Below are positions 1-9,758 of a DNA stretch of 64,000 nt, in pieces. The stretch comes from Lachnospiraceae bacterium. Its GTDB lineage: Bacteria; Bacillota; Clostridia; Lachnospirales; Lachnospiraceae. The first letter of the stretch is position 1. The number at the start of each line of letters is the position of its first letter. Under the pieces are notes generated by a model. That model was not told the DNA's origin and did not search any database. It was given only the letters and a program-made list of their open reading frames with translations. The position numbers and the translations under genes were made by a program. Location of the stretch: positions 124,001 to 188,000 of the forward strand of contig SVFD01000006.1 of assembly GCA_015057025.1 (NCBI GenBank), given 5' to 3'.

Positions 1-1
1 A

Positions 2-307
2 AGGATTGAGGCAATCATTGTAGAATACGGTGTGGAGAAAATTGTTTTAGGATACCCGAAAAACATGAATGATACCGAAGGTGAAAGGGTACAAAAGACC
101 CTTGCTTTTAAAGAGATGCTTGAGAGACGTACGGCTTTGGAAGTGGAGCTTTGGGATGAGAGACTGACTACGGTGGAAGCGGATGCGGTAATGATGGAAG
201 TTGGAATTCGCAGAGAAGACCGTAAAAAATACGTAGATAAAATAGCTGCTGCTTTTATTTTGCAGGGATATCTGGATTACGCGAAGGAAATAAAGAATCA
301 GGATTAA
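2..307 (+). CDS. ruvX: RuvX/YqgF RNase H-fold protein (5' end outside window)
   Basis: This is the C-terminal 101 residues of a YqgF/RuvX protein. The reading frame is open to the window edge, so the true start lies upstream. The family marker DERLTT is present, preceded by a GYPKN segment and an E-GERVQK stretch typical of the family. YqgF proteins have an RNase H-like fold and act in pre-16S rRNA 5' maturation and/or as putative Holliday junction resolvases. In Bacillus the gene order is yrrK (ruvX) - yrzB (DUF1292) - yrrL (mltG-like) - yrrM - yrrO, and the same order recurs downstream here, which supports the call. Confidence 0.9.
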   Translation, partial: RIEAIIVEYGVEKIVLGYPKNMNDTEGERVQKTLAFKEMLERRTALEVELWDERLTTVEADAVMMEVGIRREDRKKYVDKIAAAFILQGYLDYAKEIKNQD

Positions 308-331
308 GTGTAATCGACGAAAGGATAACAG

Positions 332-592
332 ATGGAGAAGATTATATTTCAGGCAACGGGGGAAGAACCTGTTGAATTTTATGTTTTGGAACAGACTACC
401 GTGGCAGGAATAAATTATATTCTTGTTACCGATACGGAAGAAGGAGACGGAGATGCCCTTATTTTGAAAGATATCTCCGGTAAGGATGATGAAGAGGCAG
501 TCTATGATATCGTGTCAGACGATAAGGAATTAAATGCGATTGCCGAAATATTTGAGAATCTTTTAGATGACGTGGAATTTACCAAAGAGTAG
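332..592 (+). CDS. DUF1292 family protein (YrzB-like)
   Basis: A small acidic protein of 86 residues with the DUF1292 pattern: an N-terminal beta-rich segment (FYVLEQTTVAGINYILVTD), then a DE-rich C-terminal half with DDEEAVYDIVSDD. An AAAGGA ribosome site precedes the ATG. It sits 24 nt after ruvX as in many Firmicutes (yrzB). No biochemical function is established for the family; the call rests on sequence pattern and synteny. Confidence 0.85.
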   Translation: MEKIIFQATGEEPVEFYVLEQTTVAGINYILVTDTEEGDGDALILKDISGKDDEEAVYDIVSDDKELNAIAEIFENLLDDVEFTKE

Positions 593-621
593 GACACGAT
601 GATAATTTGGAGGAAATGAAA

Positions 622-2301
622 TTGAATATAGATGAAAAAAAGGGAAATTCAACCGGTAAAGTTAAAGTCATTCCGTTAGGCGGACTGGAACAAATCGGTA
701 TGAATATTACTGCATTTGAGTATGATGATACCATTATTGTAGTAGATTGCGGATTGAGTTTCCCGGCTGACGATATGTTGGGGATTGACCTTGTAATTCC
801 TGATATTACGTACTTGTTAGATAACAAGGATAAGGTAAAAGCTTTTATGATTACTCATGGACATGAGGATCATATAGGTGCATTGCCTTATGTATTAAAA
901 CAACTGAATATTCCTATATTTGCCACAACACTTACTATGGGTGTTATTGAGCATAAATTAAGGGAGCATGAACTTGAGGATGTGGTAAAGCGTCAGACGG
1001 TGCAGTTTGGAGATGTTGTACGCATCGGAAAGTTTAAGGTGGAATTTATTAAGACAAATCACAGTATTGTAGATGCGGCTGCTTTGGCTATTTATTCGCC
1101 CGCGGGTGTGATTGTCCATACCGGAGATTTTAAGGTGGATTATACCCCTGTATTTGGAGATGCCATTGATTTACAGCGTTTCGCAGAACTTGGTACTAAA
1201 GGGGTGCTTGCCTTAATGTGTGATTCTACCAATGCGGAGCGTCCCGGTTTTACCCAGTCAGAGCGAAGCTTGAGTAAAACCTTTGATACGATTTTTACGG
1301 AGCATAAAAATACCAGAATCATTGTGGCTACCTTTGCATCCAATGTAGACCGTGTTCAGCAGATTATTAATGCGGCTGACAGGTTTGGGCGTAAGGTAGT
1401 AGTAGAAGGCCGCAGTATGGTAAATATCATTGAAACGGCTACGAGTTTGGGACGGTTAAGCGTTCCTGAGAATACCTTAATCGATATCGAGATGTTAAAA
1501 GATTATCCCGAGGAGCAAACGGTTATTATTACCACGGGCAGCCAGGGTGAAAGTATGGCAGCCTTAAGCCGCATGGCTATGGGGCAGCACAGGAAGGTAA
1601 AAATTGGTTGCAATGATACGGTTATTTTCTCGTCCAGTCCTATTCCGGGAAATGAAAAGGCTGTAACGAAGGTAATTAATGAATTATTCCAAAAAGGTGC
1701 AGATGTTATTTTTCAGGATGCGCATGTGTCCGGTCATGCATGTCAGGAAGAAATTAAACTGATATATACGTTGACGCAGCCTAAATATGCGATTCCCGTG
1801 CATGGTGAATATAAGCATTTAAAGGCACATGCAAAGTTGGCAGAACAGTTGGGCATGGAGAAAGATAATATTTTTATTTTGAAATCCGGTGATGTATTGG
1901 AACTTGGTGAGGATGGCGCTGAAGTAACGGGAGAAGTACCGGTAGGTGCTATTTTGGTAGATGGTCTTGGCGTGGGAGATGTAGGTAATGTGGTTTTGCG
2001 TGATCGTCAAAGACTGGCTGAGGATGGTATTGTTATTGTCGTAGCGGTTATGGACAGTTATACAAATACTTTAGTATCAGGTCCTGATATTGTATCCCGT
2101 GGATTTACGTATACGAAAGACAATGAAGATTTAATCGAAGAAGCGAATGCCATTGCCTTTGAAACCATGGAACGTTTACAGGAACGCGGAATTACGGACT
2201 GGGGCAAGATGAAAGCAAATTTAAGGGATTCTTTAAATGAATTTTTCTGGAAAAAGACAAAGAGAAGACCTATGATTCTTCCGATTTTGATGGAAGTATA
2301 A
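622..2301 (+). CDS. rnj: ribonuclease J
   Basis: Ribonuclease J is a metallo-beta-lactamase/beta-CASP nuclease with 5'-3' exo- and endonuclease activity in mRNA decay and rRNA processing. The metal-binding motif HGHEDH lies near residue 80 and the GLEQIGMN strand precedes it. A later TGSQGE and HVSGHA segment is the beta-CASP signature, and HGEYKHL is the C-terminal metal histidine region. Length is about 559 residues, as usual for RNase J1. Start choice: GGAGG at 609-613 is 8 nt from a TTG at 622 but only 2 nt from ATG 616, so the TTG is preferred; ATG 616 and TTG 607 are in-frame alternatives adding two or five residues. The next gene encodes a YlbF homolog, an RNase Y-associated factor in Bacillus, so two RNA-decay genes are adjacent. 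Confidence 0.95.
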   Translation: MNIDEKKGNSTGKVKVIPLGGLEQIGMNITAFEYDDTIIVVDCGLSFPADDMLGIDLVIPDITYLLDNKDKVKAFMITHGHEDHIGALPYVLKQLNIPIFATTLTMGVIEHKLREHELEDVVKRQTVQFGDVVRIGKFKVEFIKTNHSIVDAAALAIYSPAGVIVHTGDFKVDYTPVFGDAIDLQRFAELGTKGVLALMCDSTNAERPGFTQSERSLSKTFDTIFTEHKNTRIIVATFASNVDRVQQIINAADRFGRKVVVEGRSMVNIIETATSLGRLSVPENTLIDIEMLKDYPEEQTVIITTGSQGESMAALSRMAMGQHRKVKIGCNDTVIFSSSPIPGNEKAVTKVINELFQKGADVIFQDAHVSGHACQEEIKLIYTLTQPKYAIPVHGEYKHLKAHAKLAEQLGMEKDNIFILKSGDVLELGEDGAEVTGEVPVGAILVDGLGVGDVGNVVLRDRQRLAEDGIVIVVAVMDSYTNTLVSGPDIVSRGFTYTKDNEDLIEEANAIAFETMERLQERGITDWGKMKANLRDSLNEFFWKKTKRRPMILPILMEV

Positions 2302-2316
2302 AGGAAAGGTGCACAT

Positions 2317-2649
2317 ATGCAAAAGGATGCTTACGTAAAAGCAACAGATAAATATATCGCAGCGTTACAGAAGACGGAAGAGTATATTAATTACTGCGAA
2401 GTAAAAGAAAGAGCGAAAGAAGATGAAAATCTTTGGAGGCAATTATGTGATTATCGCAGGAAAAGATATGAATTTCAGACAATGACCAGCGCAGAGGAAC
2501 TTTTTGACCGAGTAGATGCCTTTGAAAGAGATTATAGAGAGTGGAAAAAAGATCCGCGAGTAATGGCTTTTTTGGATGCAGAGCTGGCTTTTTGCAGAAT
2601 GATGCAGGAATCTAACTTGCGAATTATAGACGCTATGCAGTTTGAATAG
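2317..2649 (+). CDS. YlbF/YmcA family regulator
   Basis: A 110-residue all-helical protein of the YlbF/YmcA (former DUF964) family. In Bacillus, YlbF, YmcA and YaaT form a complex that steers RNase Y-dependent mRNA processing, and it influences competence, sporulation and biofilm formation. Here the gene begins 15 nt after the RNase J stop with a GGAAAGG ribosome site, so it is probably cotranscribed with it. Helical content and the LCDYRRKRYEFQTM segment fit the family. Which paralog it corresponds to cannot be told from sequence alone. Confidence 0.8.
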   Translation: MQKDAYVKATDKYIAALQKTEEYINYCEVKERAKEDENLWRQLCDYRRKRYEFQTMTSAEELFDRVDAFERDYREWKKDPRVMAFLDAELAFCRMMQESNLRIIDAMQFE

Positions 2650-2662
2650 CACGGAGGATAAT

Positions 2663-3046
2663 ATGGATAAAAAAATTGTTTGGGGAGTGGTCAAAGGAAT
2701 TTTTAAGATTACCCTTGCCCTAGCGGTAGTGTTATTGGTGTATAATTTAGCTTTAAAGGCATACGATTTCGGCTATCGTATTTTTGCAGAAGAACCCATT
2801 GAGGCCGGCGCGGGAAGAACCATATCCGTGTCCATCGTAGAAGGAAAGACTGTTTCGGAAATTGGCGATATATTAGAAGAAAAGGGATTGATACGGGATA
2901 GTAAAGTTTTTTATTTTCAGGAAATGTTTTCGGAATATAAGGGTGATTTAAAACCCGGAGTATATGAGCTTTCTACCAATATGACACCTTTTGAGATGAT
3001 GGAAATTATGTCAGCATCGGATGAAACCGAGACAGAAACAGAATAA
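2663..3046 (+). CDS. short MltG/YceG-like protein lacking the lytic transglycosylase domain
   Basis: A 127-residue protein with one N-terminal membrane segment (about residues 12-30) followed by the LysM-like half of an MltG/YceG protein (ISVSIVEGKTVSEIGDILEEKGLI, KPGVYELSTNMTPFEMMEIM). Full MltG proteins run to about 340-400 residues and carry a catalytic glutamate in a C-terminal domain that is absent here; the chain ends in an acidic TETETE tail. The start is ATG 2663 behind ACGGAGG. It occupies the position of yrrL (mltG) in the conserved cluster, so it looks like a lineage-specific reduced form rather than a random fragment. A cell-wall role without transglycosylase activity is inferred. 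Confidence 0.75.
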   Translation: MDKKIVWGVVKGIFKITLALAVVLLVYNLALKAYDFGYRIFAEEPIEAGAGRTISVSIVEGKTVSEIGDILEEKGLIRDSKVFYFQEMFSEYKGDLKPGVYELSTNMTPFEMMEIMSASDETETETE

Positions 3047-3061
3047 AAGCAGGTAAAAAAA

Positions 3062-3778
3062 GTGATTATTGATGAAAGAATGTTTACCTTTATCAATTCT
3101 TTTGGTGATGGTAACTCCGAATTTTTAAATAAACTTGAAGAAGAAGCGAAGAGGGATTATGTACCGATTATCCGTAAGGATATGCAGAACCTCCTTCGTT
3201 TCTTGTTGCGTTTCAGAAGACCTGTTAGAGTCCTGGAAGTAGGAACGGCTGTGGGATTTTCCACATTATTGATTGCAGAGAATACGTCTACTTCGACCAG
3301 TATTACAACCATCGAAAATTATGAAAAAAGAATCCCAATTGCCAAGGCTAATTTCAAAAGGGCCGAAATGGAACATAAGATTACACTCCTGGAAGGAGAT
3401 GCGGCAGAAATTCTCAAGGAATTAAAGAAACCTTATGATTTTATTTTTATGGATGCAGCGAAGGGACAGTATTTAAATTTTCTGCCGGATATATTAAGAC
3501 TTCTTGATAAAAGGGGAATACTGGTTTCGGATAATGTGTTACAGGATGGAGATTTGATGGAGTCTCGGTATGCAGTAACGAGAAGAAACCGTACTATTCA
3601 TTCCCGAATGAGAGAATATTTATACGAGTTAAAAAACAATCCGGATTTGGAGACTGTCATTCTTCCTGTAGGAGACGGTGTAACGGTGAGTTTGCGCATG
3701 GAAGCGTGGGAAAAAGAAGAATGGTATCAGGGACTTTTGGCAAATAAGAAGGAACAGTACGAGTCGAAAGATTGCTAA
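3062..3778 (+). CDS. trmR: tRNA 5-hydroxyuridine methyltransferase TrmR (O-methyltransferase)
   Basis: A class I SAM-dependent O-methyltransferase of 238 residues. The SAM-binding segment VLEVGTAVGFSTLLIA is near residue 55, the acidic IENYEK loop follows, and FIFMDAAKGQY carries the metal-binding aspartate of the caffeoyl-CoA/catechol O-methyltransferase group. The Bacillus homolog YrrM (TrmR) methylates 5-hydroxyuridine at the wobble position of tRNA. The next gene encodes the U32 protein that makes the hydroxyuridine precursor, which supports the tRNA substrate. The start codon is GTG at 3062. Confidence 0.85.
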   Translation: MIIDERMFTFINSFGDGNSEFLNKLEEEAKRDYVPIIRKDMQNLLRFLLRFRRPVRVLEVGTAVGFSTLLIAENTSTSTSITTIENYEKRIPIAKANFKRAEMEHKITLLEGDAAEILKELKKPYDFIFMDAAKGQYLNFLPDILRLLDKRGILVSDNVLQDGDLMESRYAVTRRNRTIHSRMREYLYELKNNPDLETVILPVGDGVTVSLRMEAWEKEEWYQGLLANKKEQYESKDC

Positions 3779-3798
3779 GAGACCGTTGGAGGCAATAG

Positions 3799-5034
3799 AT
3801 GATGAGAGAAAGAAAGCCGGAACTTTTAATACCGGCAAGTAGTCTTGAAGTATTAAAGACAGCAGTTATATTTGGTGCCGATGCAGTTTACATCGGTGGG
3901 GAGGCTTTTGGGCTTCGTGCAAAAGCAAAGAATTTTTCACCGGAAGATATGAGGGCAGGAATTAAATTTGCTCATGAGCATGGTGTTAAAGTGTATGTAA
4001 CTGCAAATATTCTTGCACACAATTCCGATTTGGAAGGAGCTGTGGAATATTTTAAGGAATTAAATACAATGAAGCCGGATGCGTTGATTATTGCAGATCC
4101 CGGTATGTTTATGCTGGCAAAAGAACATTGTCCCGGTATGGAGCTTCATATTTCCACTCAGGCCAATAATACCAACTATCAGACCTATTTGTTTTGGTGG
4201 AATCAGGGAGCAAAGCGAGTGGTAAGTGCAAGAGAGTTGTCTTTGGCGGAAATCAAGGAAATCCGTGAACATATTCCAAAAGATATGGAGATTGAAAGTT
4301 TCATTCATGGAGCCATGTGCATTTCTTATTCGGGAAGATGTCTTTTATCCAATTATTTTACGGGAAGAGATGCGAATCAGGGAGCTTGCACCCACCCTTG
4401 CCGTTGGAAGTATGCAGTAGTAGAAGAGACTCGTCCCGGAGAATATATGCCTGTATATGAAAATGAGAGAGGAACCTATATTTTTAATTCCAAAGATTTG
4501 TGTATGATTGAATACATTCCCCAAATTGTGGATGCCGGCATTGATTCCCTGAAAATAGAAGGTCGAATGAAAACAGCTTTATATGTGGCTGCAGTGGCAA
4601 GAACCTATCGAAAGGCGATAGATGATTATTTTACCTCGCCTGAAGAATATGAGAAGAATATGGACTGGTATCGTCAGGAGATTTCTAAGTGTACGTATCG
4701 CCAGTTTACTACAGGTTTCTATTTTGGAAAACCAAACGAGGAAACACAGATATATGACAGCAATACTTATATCAACGAATATATTTATTTGGGTATTGCA
4801 GAAGAAATTACAGAGGATGGTAAAGTTCGTATTGAGCAGAAGAATAAATTCTGTGTAGGTGATACCATTGAAATAATGAAGCCTGACGGACGTAATGTGG
4901 AAACGAAGGTGGAAGCCATGTTTGATGACAAATGCATAGCTGTGGATAGTGCACCTCATCCTCAGCAGGTGCTCTTTCTTCAGCTAAGTGAGGCTTGTGA
5001 AAAGTACGATTTACTTCGTGTAAGGAAAGCATAG
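3799..5034 (+). CDS. trhP: peptidase U32 family protein, tRNA hydroxylation protein TrhP-like
   Basis: A U32-family protein of 411 residues. Despite the family name these act on RNA: TrhP/YegQ introduces 5-hydroxyuridine at tRNA position 34. Four clustered cysteines (CISYSGRC then GACTHPC, near residues 173-200) match the Fe-S ligands of the family, and FIHGAMC is the family signature. LKIEGRMK follows in the second half. It lies directly after trmR, so the pair supplies consecutive steps (hydroxylation then methylation) of one wobble-uridine modification. Start: GGAGG at 3788-3792 serves either ATG 3799 or ATG 3802. Confidence 0.87.
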   Translation: MMRERKPELLIPASSLEVLKTAVIFGADAVYIGGEAFGLRAKAKNFSPEDMRAGIKFAHEHGVKVYVTANILAHNSDLEGAVEYFKELNTMKPDALIIADPGMFMLAKEHCPGMELHISTQANNTNYQTYLFWWNQGAKRVVSARELSLAEIKEIREHIPKDMEIESFIHGAMCISYSGRCLLSNYFTGRDANQGACTHPCRWKYAVVEETRPGEYMPVYENERGTYIFNSKDLCMIEYIPQIVDAGIDSLKIEGRMKTALYVAAVARTYRKAIDDYFTSPEEYEKNMDWYRQEISKCTYRQFTTGFYFGKPNEETQIYDSNTYINEYIYLGIAEEITEDGKVRIEQKNKFCVGDTIEIMKPDGRNVETKVEAMFDDKCIAVDSAPHPQQVLFLQLSEACEKYDLLRVRKA

Positions 5035-5113
5035 TATTTGCTTGTAAAAAGAGATCAAACAGTGTATTTTATTGTATGAATATGCTGTAAAAGAATCCGA
5101 ATGGAGAATATAT

Positions 5114-7225
5114 ATGACTGACAAAATTAACATTGAAGAGATTTTTGCTCAAAATGTCTTTACTTTGGATACCATGAAAAAATGGGTTCCTGCTGAAGCA
5201 TATGAAGAAGTAATCAGCGTAATGGAAAATGGTGGAGAACTTTCCGGTAAAACAGCTAACGTGGTTGCTAAAGCTATGAAGGACTGGGCAGTAGAAAACG
5301 GGGCTACCCACTATACACATTGGTTTCAGCCCTTAACCGGCTTTACGGCAGAGAAGCACGACTCTTTCATAACACATCCTGATAAAAACGGCAAAATGCT
5401 TTTGGAGTTTAAAGGAAAAGAATTGATTAAGGGAGAGCCGGATGCGTCGTCTTTTCCCTCAGGCGGATTGCGTGCTACTTTTGAAGCAAGAGGATATACT
5501 ACGTGGGATATTACATCTCCTGCTTTTATCAAAGAAGATGCCACCGGCAAAATCCTTTGTATTCCTACTGCTTTTTGCTCCTATAAGGGCGAGGCTTTAG
5601 ATAAAAAAACACCTCTTCTTCGTTCCATGGAGGTTGTGGGACAGCAGGCTATGCGTATTGTACGTCTGTTTGGTAATTATGAGGCGAAAAAGGTTATTCC
5701 TTCGGTAGGTGCAGAGCAGGAATACTTCTTAATTGACAGACAGAATTATTTAAAAAGAGATGATTTAATTTATGCCGGACGTACCCTGTTTGGTGCACCG
5801 GCACCTAAGGGCCAGGAAATGGATGACCATTATTATGGTTGCATCCGTGAGCGTATCGGCGCATATATGAAGGATTTAAATGTTGAACTATGGAAGCTGG
5901 GTGTAACGGCAAAGACACAGCATAATGAGGTGGCACCGGCGCAGCATGAACTGGCACCGATTTATGAAACTTCTAACGTGGCTGTAGACCATAATCAGAT
6001 AGTCATGGAAACTTTGAAGAAGGTTGCAGGACGTCACGGATTAACATGTCTTTTACATGAGAAGCCTTTTCATGGTGTGAATGGTTCCGGTAAGCATAAT
6101 AACTGGTCTCTGACTACGGATACCGGAATGAATCTTTTAGATCCCGGAGATACACCGAATGAAAATATTCAGTTCCTCTTGGTATTGGCATGTATTATGA
6201 AGGCCGTGGATACGCATGCGGATCTTTTAAGACAGAGTGCATCCGACGTGGGAAATGACCACAGACTGGGAGCTGATGAGGCACCGCCTGCAATTATTTC
6301 CATATTCCTGGGAGAACAGTTGGAAGATGTAGTAAAGCAGCTTGTGGAAACAGGAGAGGCAACTCATTTGGTAGAAGGAGGTGTTTTGGAAACCGGTGTT
6401 TCCACGCTTCCTGACCTTTTAAAAGATGCAACAGACCGTAATCGTACATCACCCTTTGCATTTACCGGTAATAAGTTTGAATTCCGAATGGTGGGTTCGT
6501 CTGATTCCATTGGCGATCCCAATACCATTTTAAATACTATTGTAGCAGAAGCATTTTGTGAAGCGGCAGACCGTCTGGAAGGTGCAGAAGATTTTGACTT
6601 AGCAGTGCACGATTTGATTAAAGAATACATGACTGCACATCAGAGAATCATTTTTAACGGTAACGGATATGCCCCCGAATGGATTAAGGAAGCAGAAAGA
6701 AGAGGGCTTCCAAATCTTCCTACTATGTTAGATGCGGTGGAGACGTTGACCACAGATAAGTCATTTGCGTTATTTGAGAAATTCAATATTTTTACGAGAG
6801 CTGAGTTGGAATCCCGTAAAGATGTTTTATATGAGACATATTCTAAGACAATCAACATTGAAGCAAAGTGTATGATTGAGATGTCTTCCAAGCAAATTAT
6901 ACCTGCAGAGATACGTTATGCAAAGTTGTTATCGGAGGCAGTAATCGGGGCAGAAAAAGCAGGTGTCAGTGCAGTAGTACAAAGACGTATTCTTTCAGAA
7001 GTTACGGAAGAACTTGAGAAAATGCAGTCGGCACTTCATAATCTCGAGGCAGAGTTAAAAACTGCACAGGGAATTGAGGAACATAAGGTTTGTGCGTTTT
7101 ATTACAGGGATCACGTAAAGACTGCGATGGAGGCACTCCGTGCTCCCGCAGATGCATTGGAAATGCTGACGGATAAAGAAGTATGGCCAATTCCTACATA
7201 TGGTGATTTGCTTTTTGAAGTATAA
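5114..7225 (+). CDS. glnN: glutamine synthetase type III
   Basis: ATP-dependent glutamate-ammonia ligase of the large GSIII class, 703 residues, typical of the class and far longer than GSI. Diagnostic segments include FTAEKHDSF near residue 80, EQEYFLIDR (metal-binding glutamate), NEVAPAQHELAP, and HGVNGSGKHNNWS in the ATP/metal site; a GSIII helical tail closes the protein. The start is ATG 5114 behind GGAGA; an upstream in-frame TTG at 5072 lacks a ribosome site. The cytoplasmic enzyme assimilates ammonium. No GlnR or TnrA site was recognised upstream. Confidence 0.95.
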   Translation: MTDKINIEEIFAQNVFTLDTMKKWVPAEAYEEVISVMENGGELSGKTANVVAKAMKDWAVENGATHYTHWFQPLTGFTAEKHDSFITHPDKNGKMLLEFKGKELIKGEPDASSFPSGGLRATFEARGYTTWDITSPAFIKEDATGKILCIPTAFCSYKGEALDKKTPLLRSMEVVGQQAMRIVRLFGNYEAKKVIPSVGAEQEYFLIDRQNYLKRDDLIYAGRTLFGAPAPKGQEMDDHYYGCIRERIGAYMKDLNVELWKLGVTAKTQHNEVAPAQHELAPIYETSNVAVDHNQIVMETLKKVAGRHGLTCLLHEKPFHGVNGSGKHNNWSLTTDTGMNLLDPGDTPNENIQFLLVLACIMKAVDTHADLLRQSASDVGNDHRLGADEAPPAIISIFLGEQLEDVVKQLVETGEATHLVEGGVLETGVSTLPDLLKDATDRNRTSPFAFTGNKFEFRMVGSSDSIGDPNTILNTIVAEAFCEAADRLEGAEDFDLAVHDLIKEYMTAHQRIIFNGNGYAPEWIKEAERRGLPNLPTMLDAVETLTTDKSFALFEKFNIFTRAELESRKDVLYETYSKTINIEAKCMIEMSSKQIIPAEIRYAKLLSEAVIGAEKAGVSAVVQRRILSEVTEELEKMQSALHNLEAELKTAQGIEEHKVCAFYYRDHVKTAMEALRAPADALEMLTDKEVWPIPTYGDLLFEV

Positions 7226-7236
7226 GGAGGGGAAAC

Positions 7237-8157
7237 ATGAAAGAACCTGTATTGGTAATCATGGCAGCAGGCATGGGTAGTCGTTACGGCGGCTTAAAAC
7301 AGATTGATCCTGTAGATGCAGCCGGTAATAAAATTTTGGATTTTTCCATTTATGATGCCTTGAGAGCCGGTTTTAAAAAAGCTGTTTTTATTATTAAAAA
7401 AGAAAATGAAATGCTTTTTAAAGAGTGCATTGGTGATGCAGTGAGTCGTCACATGGAAGTGGAATACGTATTTCAGGATATTACAGATGTGCCGGATGGT
7501 TTTAATATTCCCGATGAACGCATCAAACCTTGGGGAACGGCACATGCCATATTTAGTTGCCGTGAAGTTGTAAAAGGACCTTTTGCAGTTATCAACGCTG
7601 ACGATTATTATGGTGTGGAAGCATTTAAGGTTTTATATGATTTTTTAACTACCCATGAGGATGATGAAAAGTATCGTTATGCTATGGTAGGATACAGATT
7701 GGGGAATACATTAACAGAGAATGGTTCTGTGGCAAGAGGCTGCTGTGTAACCAATGATGAAGGTTATCTGGTATCCATTACGGAACGTACTAAGATTGTT
7801 AAGACGCCGGAAGGAGCTGCATATTCGGAGGATGAAGGCGTAACCTATACACCGATTAGTGTGGATTCTCCTGTATCAATGAATATGTGGGGATTTACAC
7901 CCAGTATTATTCCGGAGCTTGGTAAAACACTGGAAGATTTTTTTGCAACTCAGGTACAAAAGAATCCTCTTAAGGCAGAATGTTATCTGCCTATTGAAGT
8001 AGATAAGCTTTTAAAAGAAGGAAAAGCTACCGTGAAGGTGCTCTCATCCAAAGATAAATGGTTTGGCGTAACTTATAAGGAAGATAAGCCTTATGTTATG
8101 GATTCCATTCAGAAGTTAAAGGATGCAGGAATCTATCCTGATGTACTTTGGAACTGA
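7237..8157 (+). CDS. sugar-phosphate nucleotidyltransferase family protein
   Basis: A nucleotidyltransferase-fold protein of 306 residues with the N-terminal signature MAAGMGSRYGGLKQID (nucleotide-binding glycine loop) and INADDYYG, the metal-binding aspartates. It resembles NDP-sugar pyrophosphorylases, which make NDP-sugars from NTP and sugar 1-phosphate, but the exact nucleotide and sugar cannot be read off. It starts 11 nt after glnN with AAGGAGG and lies just before galE, so a UDP-hexose substrate is plausible. The pairing with galE is suggestive, not proof. Confidence 0.8.
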   Translation: MKEPVLVIMAAGMGSRYGGLKQIDPVDAAGNKILDFSIYDALRAGFKKAVFIIKKENEMLFKECIGDAVSRHMEVEYVFQDITDVPDGFNIPDERIKPWGTAHAIFSCREVVKGPFAVINADDYYGVEAFKVLYDFLTTHEDDEKYRYAMVGYRLGNTLTENGSVARGCCVTNDEGYLVSITERTKIVKTPEGAAYSEDEGVTYTPISVDSPVSMNMWGFTPSIIPELGKTLEDFFATQVQKNPLKAECYLPIEVDKLLKEGKATVKVLSSKDKWFGVTYKEDKPYVMDSIQKLKDAGIYPDVLWN

Positions 8158-8227
8158 TATAAAAAAGTGTCGGACATAACATCTTTGTAACTGTGTTATA
8201 TGCAGGAAAGATGGTAGGAGGAAGAAT

Positions 8228-9244
8228 ATGGCAATTCTTGTAACAGGCGGAGCCGGTTATATCGGTAGTCATACAGTGTTAGAACTGCAAAATGCAGGTT
8301 ATGAAGTTGTTGTAATTGATAATTTGTGTAATTCCAGCTGTAAATCTTTACAGCGTGTGGAAAAAATAACCGGGAAAAAGGTTCCATTTTATCAGGTGGA
8401 TATTTTGGATGAAGAAGGTTTGCGTGAGGTTTTCCGAAAGGAGCAGATAGAGTCTTGTATTCATTTTGCCGGTTTAAAAGCTGTAGGAGAATCTGTCAGA
8501 GAACCATGGAGATATTATTATAACAATATTTCGGGAACATTAAGTTTGATAAAAGTTATGAATGAATTTAATGTAAAAAATATTGTCTTTTCATCTTCTG
8601 CAACCGTATATGGAAATCCTGCGTTTGTACCGATTACAGAAGAGTGTCCCAAGGGCGAAATAACCAACCCATACGGACAAACCAAATCTATGTTAGAGCA
8701 GGTTTTGACAGATATACAGAAGGCGGATCCGGAATGGAATGTGGTGATTTTAAGGTATTTTAATCCTATCGGTGCTCATGAAAGCGGAAGCATAGGTGAG
8801 AATCCTAACGGAATACCAAATAATCTGATGCCTTATATTACTCAGGTGGCAGTAGGTAAACTACAGTGTTTGGGAGTGTTTGGTGATGATTATGATACTC
8901 CTGACGGTACAGGTGTACGTGACTATATTCATGTAGTGGATTTGGCGTTGGGGCATGTGCGTGCTATTGAGAAAATCGCAGAAAACAAGGGATTATGCAT
9001 TTATAATTTGGGAACAGGACACGGCTACAGTGTGCTTGATGTAGTAAAGAATTTTGAAGAAGCTTCCGGTGTAAAAATTCCATATGAAATAAAAGACCGC
9101 CGTCCCGGAGATATTGCACAGTGTTATGCAAGCCCCGAAAAGGCGGAGAAAGAACTGCATTGGAAAGCAGAACGTGATATTCTTAAAATGTGCGAAGATT
9201 CCTGGCGTTGGCAGTCTGATAATCCAAATGGGTATGATGATTAG
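8228..9244 (+). CDS. galE: UDP-glucose 4-epimerase
   Basis: Interconverts UDP-glucose and UDP-galactose. The NAD-binding glycine motif [11 protein letters not shown] opens the protein, a conserved SSSATVYG segment supplies the catalytic serine/threonine, and the YGQTK motif near residue 149 supplies the catalytic tyrosine and lysine. Length is 338 residues, the usual size. The ribosome site is AGGAGG at 8218-8223. The stop overlaps the convergent queT stop by 4 nt. Confidence 0.95.
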   Translation: MAILVTGGAGYIGSHTVLELQNAGYEVVVIDNLCNSSCKSLQRVEKITGKKVPFYQVDILDEEGLREVFRKEQIESCIHFAGLKAVGESVREPWRYYYNNISGTLSLIKVMNEFNVKNIVFSSSATVYGNPAFVPITEECPKGEITNPYGQTKSMLEQVLTDIQKADPEWNVVILRYFNPIGAHESGSIGENPNGIPNNLMPYITQVAVGKLQCLGVFGDDYDTPDGTGVRDYIHVVDLALGHVRAIEKIAENKGLCIYNLGTGHGYSVLDVVKNFEEASGVKIPYEIKDRRPGDIAQCYASPEKAEKELHWKAERDILKMCEDSWRWQSDNPNGYDD

Positions 9245-9750
9245 TATGTGATATGAAAAATCTGCTTTGCATATTTTTTTGTCATAAAAAGTAAGGGAAT
9301 ACCTAATATGCCGCAGGATATTATTTCACCGGCACAAACAGTAAGGGCAGAGAACCACAAAGGTTCCAGTCCATAAGCATATTTTAAAACAAAAGGAATA
9401 ATCAGAGTATTAGATATAATTGGCGGTATGGGAGCTACCCATGCCGCTATTTTATATTTTGCGGCTTTGCCGATTAAACAAGTGAAAAAAGCGCCTATTA
9501 ATGTGGCAAGACTGCCGAATATAATATCAATAATATTGGCACTTACTAAAAGGTTACTGATAATGCATCCGGCAAAGAGCCCCGGGATTGCTGCGGGTGT
9601 AAAAAAGGGTAATATGGTAAGAGCCTCCGAGAAACGAATTTGCACCATAAAAGATGCAAGACCAAAGATATTTGAAACTTCGGTAAGAACCACATAAAGG
9701 GCGGCAATCAGAGCCGCCTGTGTCAGAAAAAGTACTTTTTTGTTTTTCAT
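9241..9750 (-). CDS. queT: QueT family queuosine-precursor ECF transporter S component
   Basis: A hydrophobic protein of 169 residues with about five or six membrane segments (for example [16 protein letters not shown] and [16 protein letters not shown]). It matches the QueT family of substrate-binding S components, which with a shared ECF module import queuosine precursors such as preQ1. The assignment is strengthened by a preQ1-I riboswitch directly upstream that overlaps its ribosome site. No ECF ATPase genes are in the window; they are normally encoded elsewhere. Confidence 0.88.
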   Translation of the reverse strand: MKNKKVLFLTQAALIAALYVVLTEVSNIFGLASFMVQIRFSEALTILPFFTPAAIPGLFAGCIISNLLVSANIIDIIFGSLATLIGAFFTCLIGKAAKYKIAAWVAPIPPIISNTLIIPFVLKYAYGLEPLWFSALTVCAGEIISCGILGIPLLFMTKKYAKQIFHITY

Positions 9751-9758
9751 TTTATAAT

